DNA of 64,000 nt, taken from positions 1 to 64,000 of the forward strand of contig JBBDID010000026.1 of assembly GCA_040880585.1 (NCBI GenBank), given 5' to 3'. The notes below the pieces were generated by a model. That model did not search any database and had not been told where the DNA came from. It was given only the letters and a program-made list of their open reading frames with translations. Below are positions 50,721 through 60,343 of this stretch, piece by piece; position 1 is the stretch's first letter; the number at the start of each line of letters is the position of its first letter. This DNA is from Paracrocinitomix sp040880585 (GTDB taxonomy: Bacteria > Bacteroidota > Bacteroidia > Flavobacteriales_D > Crocinitomicaceae). A program made the position numbers and the translations under genes.

Positions 50721-51503
50721 ATGATGAATGTAAGTAATGGGTGTAAAACCTCAATATTTTTATTCTGTTTGATTTTACTTCCGTCACTATCCTTTGGGTT
50801 AGAAAGGGATGAGACAGATCCTGTAGTGAAAGAACTGCTGAAACAAGATTCTGTTTTGCAGAAAGCTCAAATGGATTTTGACGTGTATACACGTTTTTTA
50901 TACAGGGAAATTGGGGAGAAAGAATTGAGTTATGTAGCGTTTAAACAAGGAGTAATCGGCTATACCAACTTAATGAAGCGGGGTGAATTACAGCGATTGG
51001 ATACCCTGACCATCATTGATTTTTCAAAACCATCTAATCAGGTGCGTTTGTTTATTGTGGATCTCTGCCAACTGAAAGTAATTCATAAATCACTTTGTTC
51101 TCATGGGGTAAATTCCGGCCGATTATATGCTGAACGGTTTTCCAATAAAAATAATTCTCATCAAAGTAGTTTAGGGTTTTATGTAACCAGCACTACTTAT
51201 AGTGGAAAATATGATTTGGCACTGCGCTTAAAAGGGATGGAGCATTCAAATAGCCATGCAAGTTCCAGGGGTGTGGTCATGCATGCAGCAGATTATGCCA
51301 CCTATGATTTTTTAGAGAGAAACGCCTGTCAGTTGGGAAGATCTTACGGTTGTCCGGCTGTGCCATTTAATAAATTTGAAGAGGTGGTTAGCTGGATTAA
51401 AGAGGGAAGTTGTATGTTTATCTATTATCCAAGCCGTTCGTATAAACGTTATTCCAAATACTTAAATAACAAAAGTTATCTGGAAGATTTTGTAGAAGTC
51501 TGA
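50721..51503 (+). CDS. Murein L,D-transpeptidase catalytic-domain protein
   Basis: About 260 residues from the ATG pair at 50721/50724. A signal peptide (ILFCLILLPSLSFG-type segment) is followed by a YkuD-like catalytic domain of the PF13645 type: FVTSTTYSGKYDLALRLKGM, SNSHASSRGVVMHAADYATY and LGRSYGCPAVPF. The Cys within SYGCPAV and the His in VVMHAAD are the expected catalytic residues. The family forms or edits 3-3 peptidoglycan cross-links; this subgroup in Bacteroidota is little studied. A longer TTG-type start at 50700 is less likely. Confidence 0.88.
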   Translation: MMNVSNGCKTSIFLFCLILLPSLSFGLERDETDPVVKELLKQDSVLQKAQMDFDVYTRFLYREIGEKELSYVAFKQGVIGYTNLMKRGELQRLDTLTIIDFSKPSNQVRLFIVDLCQLKVIHKSLCSHGVNSGRLYAERFSNKNNSHQSSLGFYVTSTTYSGKYDLALRLKGMEHSNSHASSRGVVMHAADYATYDFLERNACQLGRSYGCPAVPFNKFEEVVSWIKEGSCMFIYYPSRSYKRYSKYLNNKSYLEDFVEV

Positions 51504-51505
51504 TG

Positions 51506-53713
51506 TTATTGAATACTCAGACGTTGACTTTCTTTCAGCTGCTCATCTACCATTAACTTCAAAATATAATTTCCGGCTGCCAATTCTCCGAAATCAACAG
51601 ATTGTTTGAGTTGGTAAATAGGGATTCGCATCAATTCAATACCCAGAGGGTTCAAAACGATTAAGACCGTATTAGGAGCGGCTTCTTTTGTCAGTATAAT
51701 TGTTACTTCTCCTTCAGTAGGATTAGGGTAGACTTTAAACTCATTAGAATATGTGATATCTGCAATGTTGGAGTAGTCAAAACTACCATCTTGATCATAT
51801 TGTTTTAAACGATAGTAATTTAAACCCAAAAGGGGGTGTTCATCCAAAAATGAATAATGGAGAGGAGAAGTGGAATGACCAGCTGCTTCTACAGTTCCGA
51901 TTGTTCTCCAATCCTGTCCGTCAGATGATCGTTGAATGTCAAAATAATCACTATTGTCTTCGCTGAGGGTGTTCCAGTTCAAACTGACAAATCTATCATT
52001 CACCTGAGCGTTAAATTCACCAAACTCAACCGAAAGTGGACAGGAGATATTAAAAGTGGCAGTCACTGTAGTACCACAGGCATCTGTCACATCTGCCGTA
52101 TAAGTAGCCGGAGTATTTGGTACGCTAATGGTTGCTGAAGTTGCTCCGGTATTCCAGTTGTAAGAGTAAGGAGGAACCCCGTAAAGGGCGGCGGGGTCTA
52201 GCGTAGAATTCCCCTGACAGTCAGCATCATTAATATCTTGAGTACCGTTTCCGGTAGTTGTATTTCCTAAGGTTTCAACCGATCTTCCCTGAACCGTAAC
52301 CGACCATTGATCTAAAGAAACGCAATAGCTATAAGCCCAGTCACAGGCATCATATACAGACCATGGACTGCAAAAGGTTCGATTGATGTTGGCTGTAAAA
52401 CTTAAGGTTTGATTGGCACAGGAAGGCGAATAACACTGAGCCAGAGACTGGGTACCACTACTGCCAAAGGGCAAAGTAGGAGCCCAGGTTCCGGCAGAGT
52501 TACAACCCAGACAGGTCCATATCGTTCCCGGAGCACCTGCCGGAGATGCGCCTCCACATCCACTGGTAATCCATAATTGAGCATCTGACATCCAACAACC
52601 AAAACCACTACCGACACAATAATCTACCCAAACTTCCCAACTTGCAGATACGTCCCAGGGGGTTGAGCCTCCCGGAAAATTGACGTTTAATGTATTACTG
52701 CAAAAAGAAGGACTGGGTAAAGACCCTACAAGTCCAAAAGCCGAGTTTACCGGTCCTACCGCAACAAATGTAGGGTCAATCGTGATGGGATAAACTATGT
52801 TTGGGTCATTCAGATGAGCAGAATCACAAATAATATGAAGATTACCTCCTTGCAACGAAAATTCACTGATCCATGATTCACGGGCACTTGAATGATCATA
52901 CGTTACAGCTGGGTGAATTACTACTTCGGTTTCAGAATCATCTGTATTATAGATTTCTACAAACGACTGATCAACTTGTACAGAAGGGTTGATCAATAGG
53001 TCTAAATTTTCAGAAAGTTCAATATTATCAATAAATTCAAGAGACTTTACATTCAGGTTTTGTTTGATTATAAGATCAGATTTTATTTTCCCCTGCCCAA
53101 ATTTGAGCCGCATGTCAATAAAAGGAAAAATATCAGTAATGTAAGCCCCAAAGTTATTAATGGCGACAGCCGACCAATCAGCTTCTATAATCTCAATACT
53201 TCCATCCGTATGAATCAGTTTGAGTTGATATTGGTTCATGATGATTTCCCGATTTGAATAAAAGAAAGCGGTAAATTGATCAATCGGATCTATTTCTGTC
53301 ATACAGGGTTGTAAACCGGAGGTGTAGGATCCGTCACCATTTGGGTATAAAGCAGGATCTATGGCTCTCCATTTGCCATCTTTGAGAAAGTTAATTGGGC
53401 CGGTAGACTGCTCTATATAAAAATAGGTCGGATCATCTACGTCAATATAGTATCGACTGTCAATTTCTCGTTTACTGAGATCTTCCACCACATTTTTTCC
53501 ATAAGGAGCATTGAAAGTTAGCCTTCCAAAATCAGGATGATCATAATAGAGTGTAGTATTGTATTTTTTACCAACTTCTTTACTGTAAGTAGGGGGATTT
53601 ACGTAACTAGCCACGTCTCTTGGATATTTCAAAACCTCATCTTGTGAAAATAGAAAAAGTGGAAATAAGTAAAAGAGCAATGCGACTAATAAGTGATGTT
53701 GTTTAATAGTCAT
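51506..53713 (-). CDS. Large T9SS cargo protein
   Basis: A 735-residue protein with a signal peptide (LLVALLFYLFPLFLFSQ). Residues 20-310 form an unusual beta domain: RLTFNAPYGKNVVEDL, then KWRAIDPALYPNGDGSYTSG, FYSNREIIMNQYQLKLIHTD and YPITIDPTFVAVGPV, a pattern seen at the N-terminus of several secreted Bacteroidota proteins. The middle (350-540) is Cys/Gly/Ser-rich. The C-terminal 120 residues are an FN3-like strand set and T9SS type A sorting domain (FKVYPNPTEGEVTIILTKEA to SQRLSIQ). Probably surface-exposed. Confidence 0.87.
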   Translation of the reverse strand: MTIKQHHLLVALLFYLFPLFLFSQDEVLKYPRDVASYVNPPTYSKEVGKKYNTTLYYDHPDFGRLTFNAPYGKNVVEDLSKREIDSRYYIDVDDPTYFYIEQSTGPINFLKDGKWRAIDPALYPNGDGSYTSGLQPCMTEIDPIDQFTAFFYSNREIIMNQYQLKLIHTDGSIEIIEADWSAVAINNFGAYITDIFPFIDMRLKFGQGKIKSDLIIKQNLNVKSLEFIDNIELSENLDLLINPSVQVDQSFVEIYNTDDSETEVVIHPAVTYDHSSARESWISEFSLQGGNLHIICDSAHLNDPNIVYPITIDPTFVAVGPVNSAFGLVGSLPSPSFCSNTLNVNFPGGSTPWDVSASWEVWVDYCVGSGFGCWMSDAQLWITSGCGGASPAGAPGTIWTCLGCNSAGTWAPTLPFGSSGTQSLAQCYSPSCANQTLSFTANINRTFCSPWSVYDACDWAYSYCVSLDQWSVTVQGRSVETLGNTTTGNGTQDINDADCQGNSTLDPAALYGVPPYSYNWNTGATSATISVPNTPATYTADVTDACGTTVTATFNISCPLSVEFGEFNAQVNDRFVSLNWNTLSEDNSDYFDIQRSSDGQDWRTIGTVEAAGHSTSPLHYSFLDEHPLLGLNYYRLKQYDQDGSFDYSNIADITYSNEFKVYPNPTEGEVTIILTKEAAPNTVLIVLNPLGIELMRIPIYQLKQSVDFGELAAGNYILKLMVDEQLKESQRLSIQ

Positions 53714-53851
53714 TGTTAAATATTTCTTTTGTTATTGCAAAGGTAAGGCTTAAGTAGATAGAAAGCAATTATTTAAAGGGATTTAAACAGTTTGTGATCG
53801 TTCTGTTTATTTTTGATCGACTTTAGTAGGTAAAAAATTGACTTTTTGCTG

Positions 53852-53879
53852 TTTGTGACGGTAAGTTTCAATAACTTTG
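53852..53879 (+). promoter_or_regulatory. Promoter of the dapF-mltG cluster
   Basis: TTTG (53852-53855) and TAACTTTG (53872-53879) with a 16-base spacer match the Bacteroidota consensus; the start codon follows at 53895. Confidence 0.5.
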
Positions 53880-53894
53880 TGTTTTAATTTTTCA

Positions 53895-54521
53895 ATGCGA
53901 TATTTTTTAGCAGGAGGCATATTGATTGTGGGGCTTATTGCCGGATTTTTTCTGGGAAGGATGTCTGTTGTCTTGAATGAAAAGACGGATGAGGTGACGG
54001 GGGGATTCATAACTGAAACCGTCTACGATACAATCATTAAAACAGAAACGCTGCAAATACAGAAAGAACCCAAACAATCAGATACCCTTGAAAATATAGC
54101 GAATACGGTAATAGAAGAGCCGGATACTTTAATCGCAGAGGTAGTTGAAGATACTACTGAAATGGAAAATGACCTTTCTATCAAAAGAGAGAAACTCATT
54201 GATTCTCGCTGGATGAAGGTGATTGTCCTTGAAGAAAAAGAAGAAAAGGATAGCCTGATTAAAGATATGCTGGGAATTCATGATAAAATGCCGGATCAAT
54301 TACTTGTTGAGTTCTGGGAGTCTCCCTTGAGCTTTTCGGGATACAAACTCTCAAAATCTAAACTTATCTTATACGATATGCCGGCTGCATTGGAGTATAA
54401 ACTGTATCGTACTGAAAAGACGTATTACCTTTCTACTGAATCTATGTATTATTTATTGAAAGAAACAGAGGAGTTTTTACCGTATAAGGAAGTTAAAAAA
54501 GAGGTGGTATTTAATGATTGA
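53895..54521 (+). CDS. Hypothetical single-pass membrane protein
   Basis: About 208 residues from the ATG at 53895 (a TTG six codons upstream is less likely). It has one N-terminal helix (YFLAGGILIVGLIAGFFLGR) and then a hydrophilic periplasmic part with an acidic linker (residues 65-105) and a C-terminal domain (MLGIHDKMPDQLLVEFWESP, ALEYKLYRTEKTYYLSTESM). Not recognised. It overlaps dapF by 8 bp and may have a cell-envelope role, given dapF and mltG downstream. Confidence 0.75.
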   Translation: MRYFLAGGILIVGLIAGFFLGRMSVVLNEKTDEVTGGFITETVYDTIIKTETLQIQKEPKQSDTLENIANTVIEEPDTLIAEVVEDTTEMENDLSIKREKLIDSRWMKVIVLEEKEEKDSLIKDMLGIHDKMPDQLLVEFWESPLSFSGYKLSKSKLILYDMPAALEYKLYRTEKTYYLSTESMYYLLKETEEFLPYKEVKKEVVFND

Positions 54522-55287
54522 GTTTGAGAAATATCATGGTGCAGGTAATGACTTTATCTTGATTGATAACCGGCAGGGACAATTTGTAGGGGATAAGGTG
54601 AGCTTTTCAAAAAAGTGGTGTTCCAGAAGGTTTGGCATAGGGTCGGACGGGATTATTTTCCTGGAACAAGACCCGGAATTTGATTTTGTGATGGATTTCT
54701 ATAATCCGGATGGTAGCCAAAGTTTTTGTGGGAATGGCTCAAGATGTGTGGTTGCTTTTGCTAAAAAATTGGGCATCATCAATAATGAAGCTGTTTTCAA
54801 AGCGATTGACGGCATTCACCATGCACAAATTAGGGAGAAAAATATCGCAGTTTTAATGAATGACGTTCATCAGGTAATACAAATAGAAAAAGATTATTTT
54901 ATTCATACGGGATCCCCTCACTATATATCTTATTGTAACCCATCAGATGAGCGGGATATTGTTGCTTTTGGCAAAGAAATTCGCTATTCAGAACCCTACA
55001 AAAAAGAGGGAACAAATGTAAATTTGGTGCGTGAGTTGAATAATGGAAAAATTGATTTGCGAACCTATGAAAGAGGTGTAGAGGATGAAACTTTTGCTTG
55101 TGGAACCGGAGCAACGGCTGCTGCACTTTCGTATGCGGTCAAAAATGATTGGGCGGAAGGAACGATAGATGTTCAGGTCAAAGGAGGTGACTTACAATTG
55201 TCTTTTCATAAAGAAGGGGATGTGTTTAAAGATATCTGGTTAATCGGTCCCGCAGAATTTGTATTTAAAGGGCAGATCAATGGCTAA
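54514..55287 (+). CDS. dapF: Diaminopimelate epimerase
   Basis: A 257-residue enzyme converting LL- to meso-diaminopimelate for lysine and peptidoglycan synthesis. Both catalytic Cys are present: C72 in SFCGNGSRC and C196 in TFACGTGAT. The N-terminal YHGAGNDFILIDNRQG and RYSEPYKKEGTNVNLV fit the family. It overlaps the upstream gene by 8 bp and the downstream gene by 8 bp, so the cluster is translationally coupled. Confidence 0.96.
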   Translation: MIEFEKYHGAGNDFILIDNRQGQFVGDKVSFSKKWCSRRFGIGSDGIIFLEQDPEFDFVMDFYNPDGSQSFCGNGSRCVVAFAKKLGIINNEAVFKAIDGIHHAQIREKNIAVLMNDVHQVIQIEKDYFIHTGSPHYISYCNPSDERDIVAFGKEIRYSEPYKKEGTNVNLVRELNNGKIDLRTYERGVEDETFACGTGATAAALSYAVKNDWAEGTIDVQVKGGDLQLSFHKEGDVFKDIWLIGPAEFVFKGQING

Positions 55288-55816
55288 ATTATTAAATGTT
55301 AATCAATTTACCGGATACCAAAAGGAGACTACCTATTTAGTGTTGATCAACCCGGAACGTATTCCGCATTTGGTTTTTCTGCAAAATGGGAGATTTTATT
55401 CATTGACCTACTTAGGTACAGATTTGAATCGTGATTTTTTACCCTATTTTAAGCGCCTTCAAAAGGGAAAAAATAAGATGATTTTTATAGCGTTGAGACA
55501 TGAGGCAAGTGAGCAGTTAACATCTGACATATTTAAGCGATATAAATCAGCAGGAGATAATCAGTTTACCTGTTTTTCACCAGTGAAAGATATTTTATTA
55601 CCCAATTCCCGAGCAGAAATGATTTTTGAGTTAATTCCCGACTTGTATGAAAATCAAAAGATTGTATCGGTGAGTCAAATTGGTTTAGATGAATCTGTTG
55701 ATAAACAAGGGGATTTTGAGCTTTCAGAATATAACAAAGAAGACATATTTTCGTACATTCAAGCATTGAAAACAAAACATGCTAAAAGGAAAAAAAGTCA
55801 CGCTCAGAGCAGTTGA
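55280..55816 (+). CDS. Hypothetical protein
   Basis: A 178-residue soluble protein from the ATG at 55280 (the TTG at 55259 is rejected). No signal peptide, no recognised family. It has strand-rich N-terminal half (TTYLVLINPERIPHLVFLQN, GRFYSLTYLGTDLNRDFLPY) and a helical, Lys-rich C-terminus. It overlaps dapF by 8 bp and the next gene by 38 bp, tying it to the dapF-mltG cluster. Confidence 0.72.
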   Translation: MAKLLNVNQFTGYQKETTYLVLINPERIPHLVFLQNGRFYSLTYLGTDLNRDFLPYFKRLQKGKNKMIFIALRHEASEQLTSDIFKRYKSAGDNQFTCFSPVKDILLPNSRAEMIFELIPDLYENQKIVSVSQIGLDESVDKQGDFELSEYNKEDIFSYIQALKTKHAKRKKSHAQSS

Positions 55817-56294
55817 ACCCTGGGATTTAGATAAACTACTCGAATGGGAAAACGACCAAAAAAACTGGCGGGTCAGTAATACGCTTGTGCCTTTCTCAAA
55901 AGAGATAATGAGTCGATACATTGAAAATGCGCAGGATATCTACGCCCTTAAACAAGTGCGGTTTGTGATTACTGAAGTTACCAACCTCTCAGCCATTGGT
56001 ACGATAGACCTTTTTGATTTTGAACCCAAACATCAACGGGCGGGAGTTGGAATTCTGATAGATGAAGAGCATAGGGGAAGAGGTTATGCTTATGAAGCAT
56101 TGTCTCTAATTGAAGACTACGCATTGAATGTGGTTGGAATCCGAAATTTGTATTGTAATATTCTGGAAGATAATGAAGAAAGCCAACGATTGTTTGAGAA
56201 AGTAGGATATGTACAAGTGGGAAGAAAAATCAACTGGCACAACGCCTTGATTGATTGGCTGGATGAATTAATGTATCAAAAAGTATTGGTGTAG
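55779..56294 (+). CDS. GNAT acetyltransferase (RimJ/RimL-like)
   Basis: A 171-residue GNAT protein: VTLRAVEPWDLDKLLEWEND, WRVSNTLVPFSKEIM, IGTIDLFDFEPKHQRAGVGI, the acetyl-CoA loop DEEHRGRGYAYEAL and NLYCNILEDNEESQRLFEKV plus GYVQVGRKINWHNA. This is the SpeG/RimJ-like subgroup; substrate unknown. It shares 38 bp with the upstream gene and abuts mltG with no gap. Confidence 0.9.
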   Translation: MLKGKKVTLRAVEPWDLDKLLEWENDQKNWRVSNTLVPFSKEIMSRYIENAQDIYALKQVRFVITEVTNLSAIGTIDLFDFEPKHQRAGVGILIDEEHRGRGYAYEALSLIEDYALNVVGIRNLYCNILEDNEESQRLFEKVGYVQVGRKINWHNALIDWLDELMYQKVLV

Positions 56295-57341
56295 ATGAAA
56301 CGGATATTTATATTGGTTGTAGTAGTACTGCTTTTGGTGGCTGCTTTTTTTATCGGAAAACCACTCTATAATTACCATTTTAAAACCCTGGATACTTTGG
56401 GTGATAGTGAGGGCTATATTCTATATGTTCCCTCTGCTGCTACCGTTCAAACGATAGCCGATAGCCTGTCAAAGCATGAACTAATGAGCGAAACGGAGTT
56501 TTTGGATTTTGCAGAGAAATTTGAACTGACGGATGAAAAAGTGGAAGCCGGTAAATATAGGTTGAGTGGGGGAATGAAAATCAAATCGTTGATCTATGGT
56601 TTGAAGAATGGAAATCAGGAAGTAAAAGATGTACAAATTACTTTTAATAATAGTCGCGATATTTATGATATGGCCGCTAAAGTGGCGCCGGCTATTGAAG
56701 CCGATTCTGCCGAGATTGTCAATCACCTGGAAGATCCTGAGACATTATTGAAATTTGGTTTTACAAAAGCAACAATTCCATCCCTCTTTTTGCCGGATAC
56801 TTATGAAATAGGAGAGTGGGATATGTCTGCTGAAGAATTTGTCCGTTTTATGGCGGATCAATATAAAGAATTTTGGGATGAAGAACGACAGGCGAAAGCT
56901 ATAAAATTGGGAATTACTCAATCTGAAGTAGCTACCGTTGCCTCTATTATTGAAGCAGAGCAGGGGATTAATCAACAAGAATGGCCAACGATTGCCGGAT
57001 TATACTTAAATCGTATTCGGGATAATTGGAAGCTGCAGTCAGATCCTACGGCTAAGTTTTGTTGGGGAGATGAACTGGAAGGGGTACAACGATTACTTCA
57101 GGTGCACATGCAAAAAGATTGTCCTTATAACACCTATTTGTATCCGGGATTGCCACCGGGACCGATACGTATTCCTTCAAAAAAAGCCATTGATGCCGTA
57201 TTAAATGCTGAACGTCACAATTATTATTACATGTGCGCCCGCCCGGATAATAGTGGGTTACACAATTTTGCGTATTCGCTTTCTGAACACAATTCAAATG
57301 CAGCAAAATTCAGAAAATACCTGAGAACATTAGGTTTGTAG
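56295..57341 (+). CDS. mltG: Endolytic transglycosylase MltG
   Basis: A 348-residue inner-membrane enzyme that terminates glycan-strand extension. It has an N-terminal helix (ILVVVVLLLVAAFFIGKPLY), a LysM-like part (PSAATVQTIADSLSKHELMS) and a YceG-type catalytic domain with Glu220 in VATVASIIEAEQGINQQEW. Other landmarks: FLPDTYEI, TIAGLYLNRIRDNWKLQSDP, PYNTYLYPGLPPGPIRIPSK. It follows the GNAT gene with no gap and ends the dapF cluster. Confidence 0.95.
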   Translation: MKRIFILVVVVLLLVAAFFIGKPLYNYHFKTLDTLGDSEGYILYVPSAATVQTIADSLSKHELMSETEFLDFAEKFELTDEKVEAGKYRLSGGMKIKSLIYGLKNGNQEVKDVQITFNNSRDIYDMAAKVAPAIEADSAEIVNHLEDPETLLKFGFTKATIPSLFLPDTYEIGEWDMSAEEFVRFMADQYKEFWDEERQAKAIKLGITQSEVATVASIIEAEQGINQQEWPTIAGLYLNRIRDNWKLQSDPTAKFCWGDELEGVQRLLQVHMQKDCPYNTYLYPGLPPGPIRIPSKKAIDAVLNAERHNYYYMCARPDNSGLHNFAYSLSEHNSNAAKFRKYLRTLGL

Positions 57342-57383
57342 GTTTTTTTGAAATGATCAATCAGGATGCAGTAACAAATTGAT

Positions 57384-58430
57384 TTACTGGGGAAATTCAA
57401 AATTATAAACGGTACCTGATGAGGAGGATTGTAAGTCATAATGACCGTCAAGTTGCTCCACTAAACTATCGATTAATATGTTGCCCAAAGCCTCTTCTTT
57501 TATATTTTTGTTGGGAGAAAATCCCAGGCCATTATCTGAATAGTTAAGTTGGATCTTATTTTTTGTGCACTGAATCTGGATCACAATTTTGCCATCATGT
57601 TTATCCCTAAATGCATGACGAATCGAATTTGTGATAAGTTCGTTAATCAGCAAGCCTATCGGAATTAAAAAGTCAACACTTTTTCTAAGTTTATTGCAAT
57701 TGATGGCAAACTTAATATCGGGGTTCCCATTTGATAAGGCAGCTTGCTGTCCCCTTATGATCTCGTTTAAATACGTCTTTAAATTCACATCCTGAATACG
57801 TTCTTTTTTGTAAAGATTTTCATGAACATGAGCTATGGCGTGTATTCTCTGACAGCTTTTTTGAAGTATATCAGTAACTTCTTCACTGTTGGTTTTAGAA
57901 GCTTGTAAACTTAATAAACTGGATACGATCTGAAGATTATTTTTGATGCGGTGATGCATTTCTTTATACAGCAGGCTGACTTCCTTATTGAGCTGTTCAA
58001 GTTCATGCGTGCGGTCTTTTACTTTTTGTTCTAGCTCTTCATGAAAACACTGAAGCTTCTCTTCCTGCTTTTTTCTTTCATCAATATCCACAGAAAGAAT
58101 AAATATCCCCTCTGTTACGGGCTCTACACGCAATTCAAACCAATGGCTACTACCGTCAGGAAAAGTGAATTTGTTTTCAAAACTCTCCGATACTCTTTCC
58201 TTCATACATTTTTGAAGTGTTGAAAACATTTTTGTTTTTTCAATCCCCGGATACTTCTCTAACATACATTGACCTAGAAGCTCTTCTCTGGAGTACTTTC
58301 CTTGTTTACAAATGGCGTCATTTAAATAGAGATACTTCCAGTCATAACTGATGAGTTGAAAACCTTCCAGTAATTTGTCCAGAATTTCATTATCTAAAAA
58401 GGTTCGTATTTCACCGGAATGCAATGACAT
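57384..58430 (-). CDS. PAS sensor histidine kinase (HisKA_2 type)
   Basis: A 348-residue cytoplasmic kinase. Residues 10-120 form a PAS domain (LISYDWKYLYLNDAICKQGK, YSREELLGQC, SVDIDERKKQEEKL). A coiled coil runs to about 155, then the HisKA_2 dimerisation/phosphoacceptor segment EMHHRIKNNLQIVSSLLSLQ (His at 159/160), and a HATPase domain with LINELITNSIRHAF (N box) and YSDNGLGF (G1 box). No response regulator or membrane segment is adjacent. Stimulus and partner unknown. It converges with mltG. Confidence 0.92.
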   Translation of the reverse strand: MSLHSGEIRTFLDNEILDKLLEGFQLISYDWKYLYLNDAICKQGKYSREELLGQCMLEKYPGIEKTKMFSTLQKCMKERVSESFENKFTFPDGSSHWFELRVEPVTEGIFILSVDIDERKKQEEKLQCFHEELEQKVKDRTHELEQLNKEVSLLYKEMHHRIKNNLQIVSSLLSLQASKTNSEEVTDILQKSCQRIHAIAHVHENLYKKERIQDVNLKTYLNEIIRGQQAALSNGNPDIKFAINCNKLRKSVDFLIPIGLLINELITNSIRHAFRDKHDGKIVIQIQCTKNKIQLNYSDNGLGFSPNKNIKEEALGNILIDSLVEQLDGHYDLQSSSSGTVYNFEFPQ

Positions 58431-58559
58431 ACCATAAAGGTACGATTATTAGATAGCGCTACAAAAAAAAGTGTACAATAAACAAAGATCTCGTACTTTC
58501 CGCAATCTTTTTTCTTGAATAACAATAGTTAGTTATCACTTCTTAACGGTTGATTCCCG

Positions 58560-58567
58560 TAATTTTG
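58560..58567 (+). promoter_or_regulatory. Putative -7 element upstream of the M28 peptidase gene
   Basis: TAATTTTG matches TAnnTTTG and ends 33 bases before the start codon at 58601. No clear -33 TTG. Confidence 0.35.
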
Positions 58568-58600
58568 TAACTTTAGTCACAACGAATTAATTAAACAGCT

Positions 58601-60343
58601 ATGAATTATTTGCTCGCTTTTGTTATCGCTTTTTCAACGTGTTTGTCTTTTTCTCAGACCAATATTCTCAGTACAAACCATACGGCTGAGGAGGTGATGT
58701 TGGGACAGTATGATCCTTCAAACTATACAGCAACTACTATTATTGATGATCATGATGCTATCATTCAGGGAATAGAAAACGAAGTAAATCCGGATTCTTT
58801 AAAATCTTACATCATTAAGTTATCGGAGTTTAAGAACAGAAATACAGGAAGTGATACGATTTCCTCAACTACTGGAATTGGAGCTGCACGAAGATGGGGG
58901 TACAGTAAGTTTCAAGAGTTTAGCGCGCAGAATGAAAATCGTTTATTAGTATCGTACTTGCAATTTGATAGACCAATATGTTATTACGGACAGCATAGAA
59001 ATGTTTTTGCTGTTCTTCCAGGCACCAATAAGGAGGATAATAAAGTGATTATTATAGAAGGGCATTTGGACAGTCGCTGCGACGGAGTTTGTGATACAGC
59101 CTGCGTAGCTGAAGGGATAGAAGATAACGCCTCAGGTAGTGCCCTGGTGCTGGAATTGGCTCGTGTAATGAGTAAATACACCTATAAAAATACGATTGTT
59201 TTTATGTTAACCATTGGAGAAGAACAGGGGCTGTTTGGAGCAGATGCATTTTCACAGTACGCCGTAGACAATGGCATGCAAATAGAAGCCGTATTAAATA
59301 ACGACGTAATTGGAGGGATAATTTGCGGAGAAACATCTTCAGGACCCTCTTGTCCGGGATTAGATCATATTGATAGTACACAAGTTCGATTTTTTTCTAA
59401 TGGTGGATATAACTCGTCTCATAAACAGTTGGCAAGATTCGTAAAATTGGAGTATCAGGAAGAATTGGAGCCCATTGTTGATGTTCCAATGATGTTAACG
59501 ATTATGACAAATGAAGACCGTGTAGGCAGAGGGGGTGATCATATTCCATTTCGTCAGGATGGTTTTGCGGCCATGCGATTTACTTCGGCTAATGAGCATG
59601 GAGACGCTTCAAATGGCACAGGATATAATGACCGGCAACATACCAGTAATGATGTTTTGGGAGTGGACACCAATAGCGATATGAGCATTGACAGTTTCTT
59701 TGTTGATTTTAATTATTTGGCAAGGAATGCCGTCATTAACGGAATTGGGGCGTCTATGATAGCCATTGGACCACAAACCCCGGATTTTGTGTTTTCCAGT
59801 AATAATGACCCCAATCCTGAAATTACTGTGCAGATTACAGATCAAACTCAATATGGGACGTATCGATTAGCCCTGCGTACCACAACAAATGATTGGGATA
59901 CTGTTTATACCTTTAGTGGACTTACCACCACGATTAATCCGCCGGTGGAGAATTTTTATTTAATCAGTGTAGCAAGTGTTGATTCTGTAGGAATTGAAAG
60001 CTTATTTTCCAGAGAAGAATTTATCGATTTTGATGAGTTGAGTATAGCAGAAATTGAAAATAAACAAGGTCTACCGCTGGAATTACTCCAGAACAAGCCC
60101 AATCCATTTGATGAAAGTACTTTGATTACGGTAAGAAGTTTAGAAAAATTAGATTATCAGGAAGCTTTTATTGTTATCAGAGATGTTCAGGGAAAAGAGG
60201 TGGAGCGTATTCCGATTGACTTGACAGCTGAAATAAATGAAGTAACTTACCAACACGGATACGGTAAAACCGGAATTTTTATTTATTCATTGATTGTGGA
60301 TCAGCAGGAGATAGCATCCAAACGGATGATTTTTGCTAATTGA
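58601..60343 (+). CDS. Secreted M28 zinc peptidase with T9SS sorting domain
   Basis: A 580-residue protein with a signal peptide (LLAFVIAFSTCLSFSQ). The M28 catalytic domain (about 130-390) includes EGHLDSRCDGVCD (zinc His and Asp), EGIEDNASGSALVLELA (bridging Asp), LTIGEEQGLFGADAF (Glu-Glu) and NDVIGG, followed by GRGGDHIPFRQDGFAAMRF. The extra Cys pairs near CDGVCDTAC are unusual. The tail is an FN3-like segment and a T9SS type A sorting domain (LLQNKPNPFDESTLITVRSL to ASKRMIFAN). It overlaps the convergent symporter gene by 8 bp. An extracellular aminopeptidase is likely. Confidence 0.9.
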   Translation: MNYLLAFVIAFSTCLSFSQTNILSTNHTAEEVMLGQYDPSNYTATTIIDDHDAIIQGIENEVNPDSLKSYIIKLSEFKNRNTGSDTISSTTGIGAARRWGYSKFQEFSAQNENRLLVSYLQFDRPICYYGQHRNVFAVLPGTNKEDNKVIIIEGHLDSRCDGVCDTACVAEGIEDNASGSALVLELARVMSKYTYKNTIVFMLTIGEEQGLFGADAFSQYAVDNGMQIEAVLNNDVIGGIICGETSSGPSCPGLDHIDSTQVRFFSNGGYNSSHKQLARFVKLEYQEELEPIVDVPMMLTIMTNEDRVGRGGDHIPFRQDGFAAMRFTSANEHGDASNGTGYNDRQHTSNDVLGVDTNSDMSIDSFFVDFNYLARNAVINGIGASMIAIGPQTPDFVFSSNNDPNPEITVQITDQTQYGTYRLALRTTTNDWDTVYTFSGLTTTINPPVENFYLISVASVDSVGIESLFSREEFIDFDELSIAEIENKQGLPLELLQNKPNPFDESTLITVRSLEKLDYQEAFIVIRDVQGKEVERIPIDLTAEINEVTYQHGYGKTGIFIYSLIVDQQEIASKRMIFAN

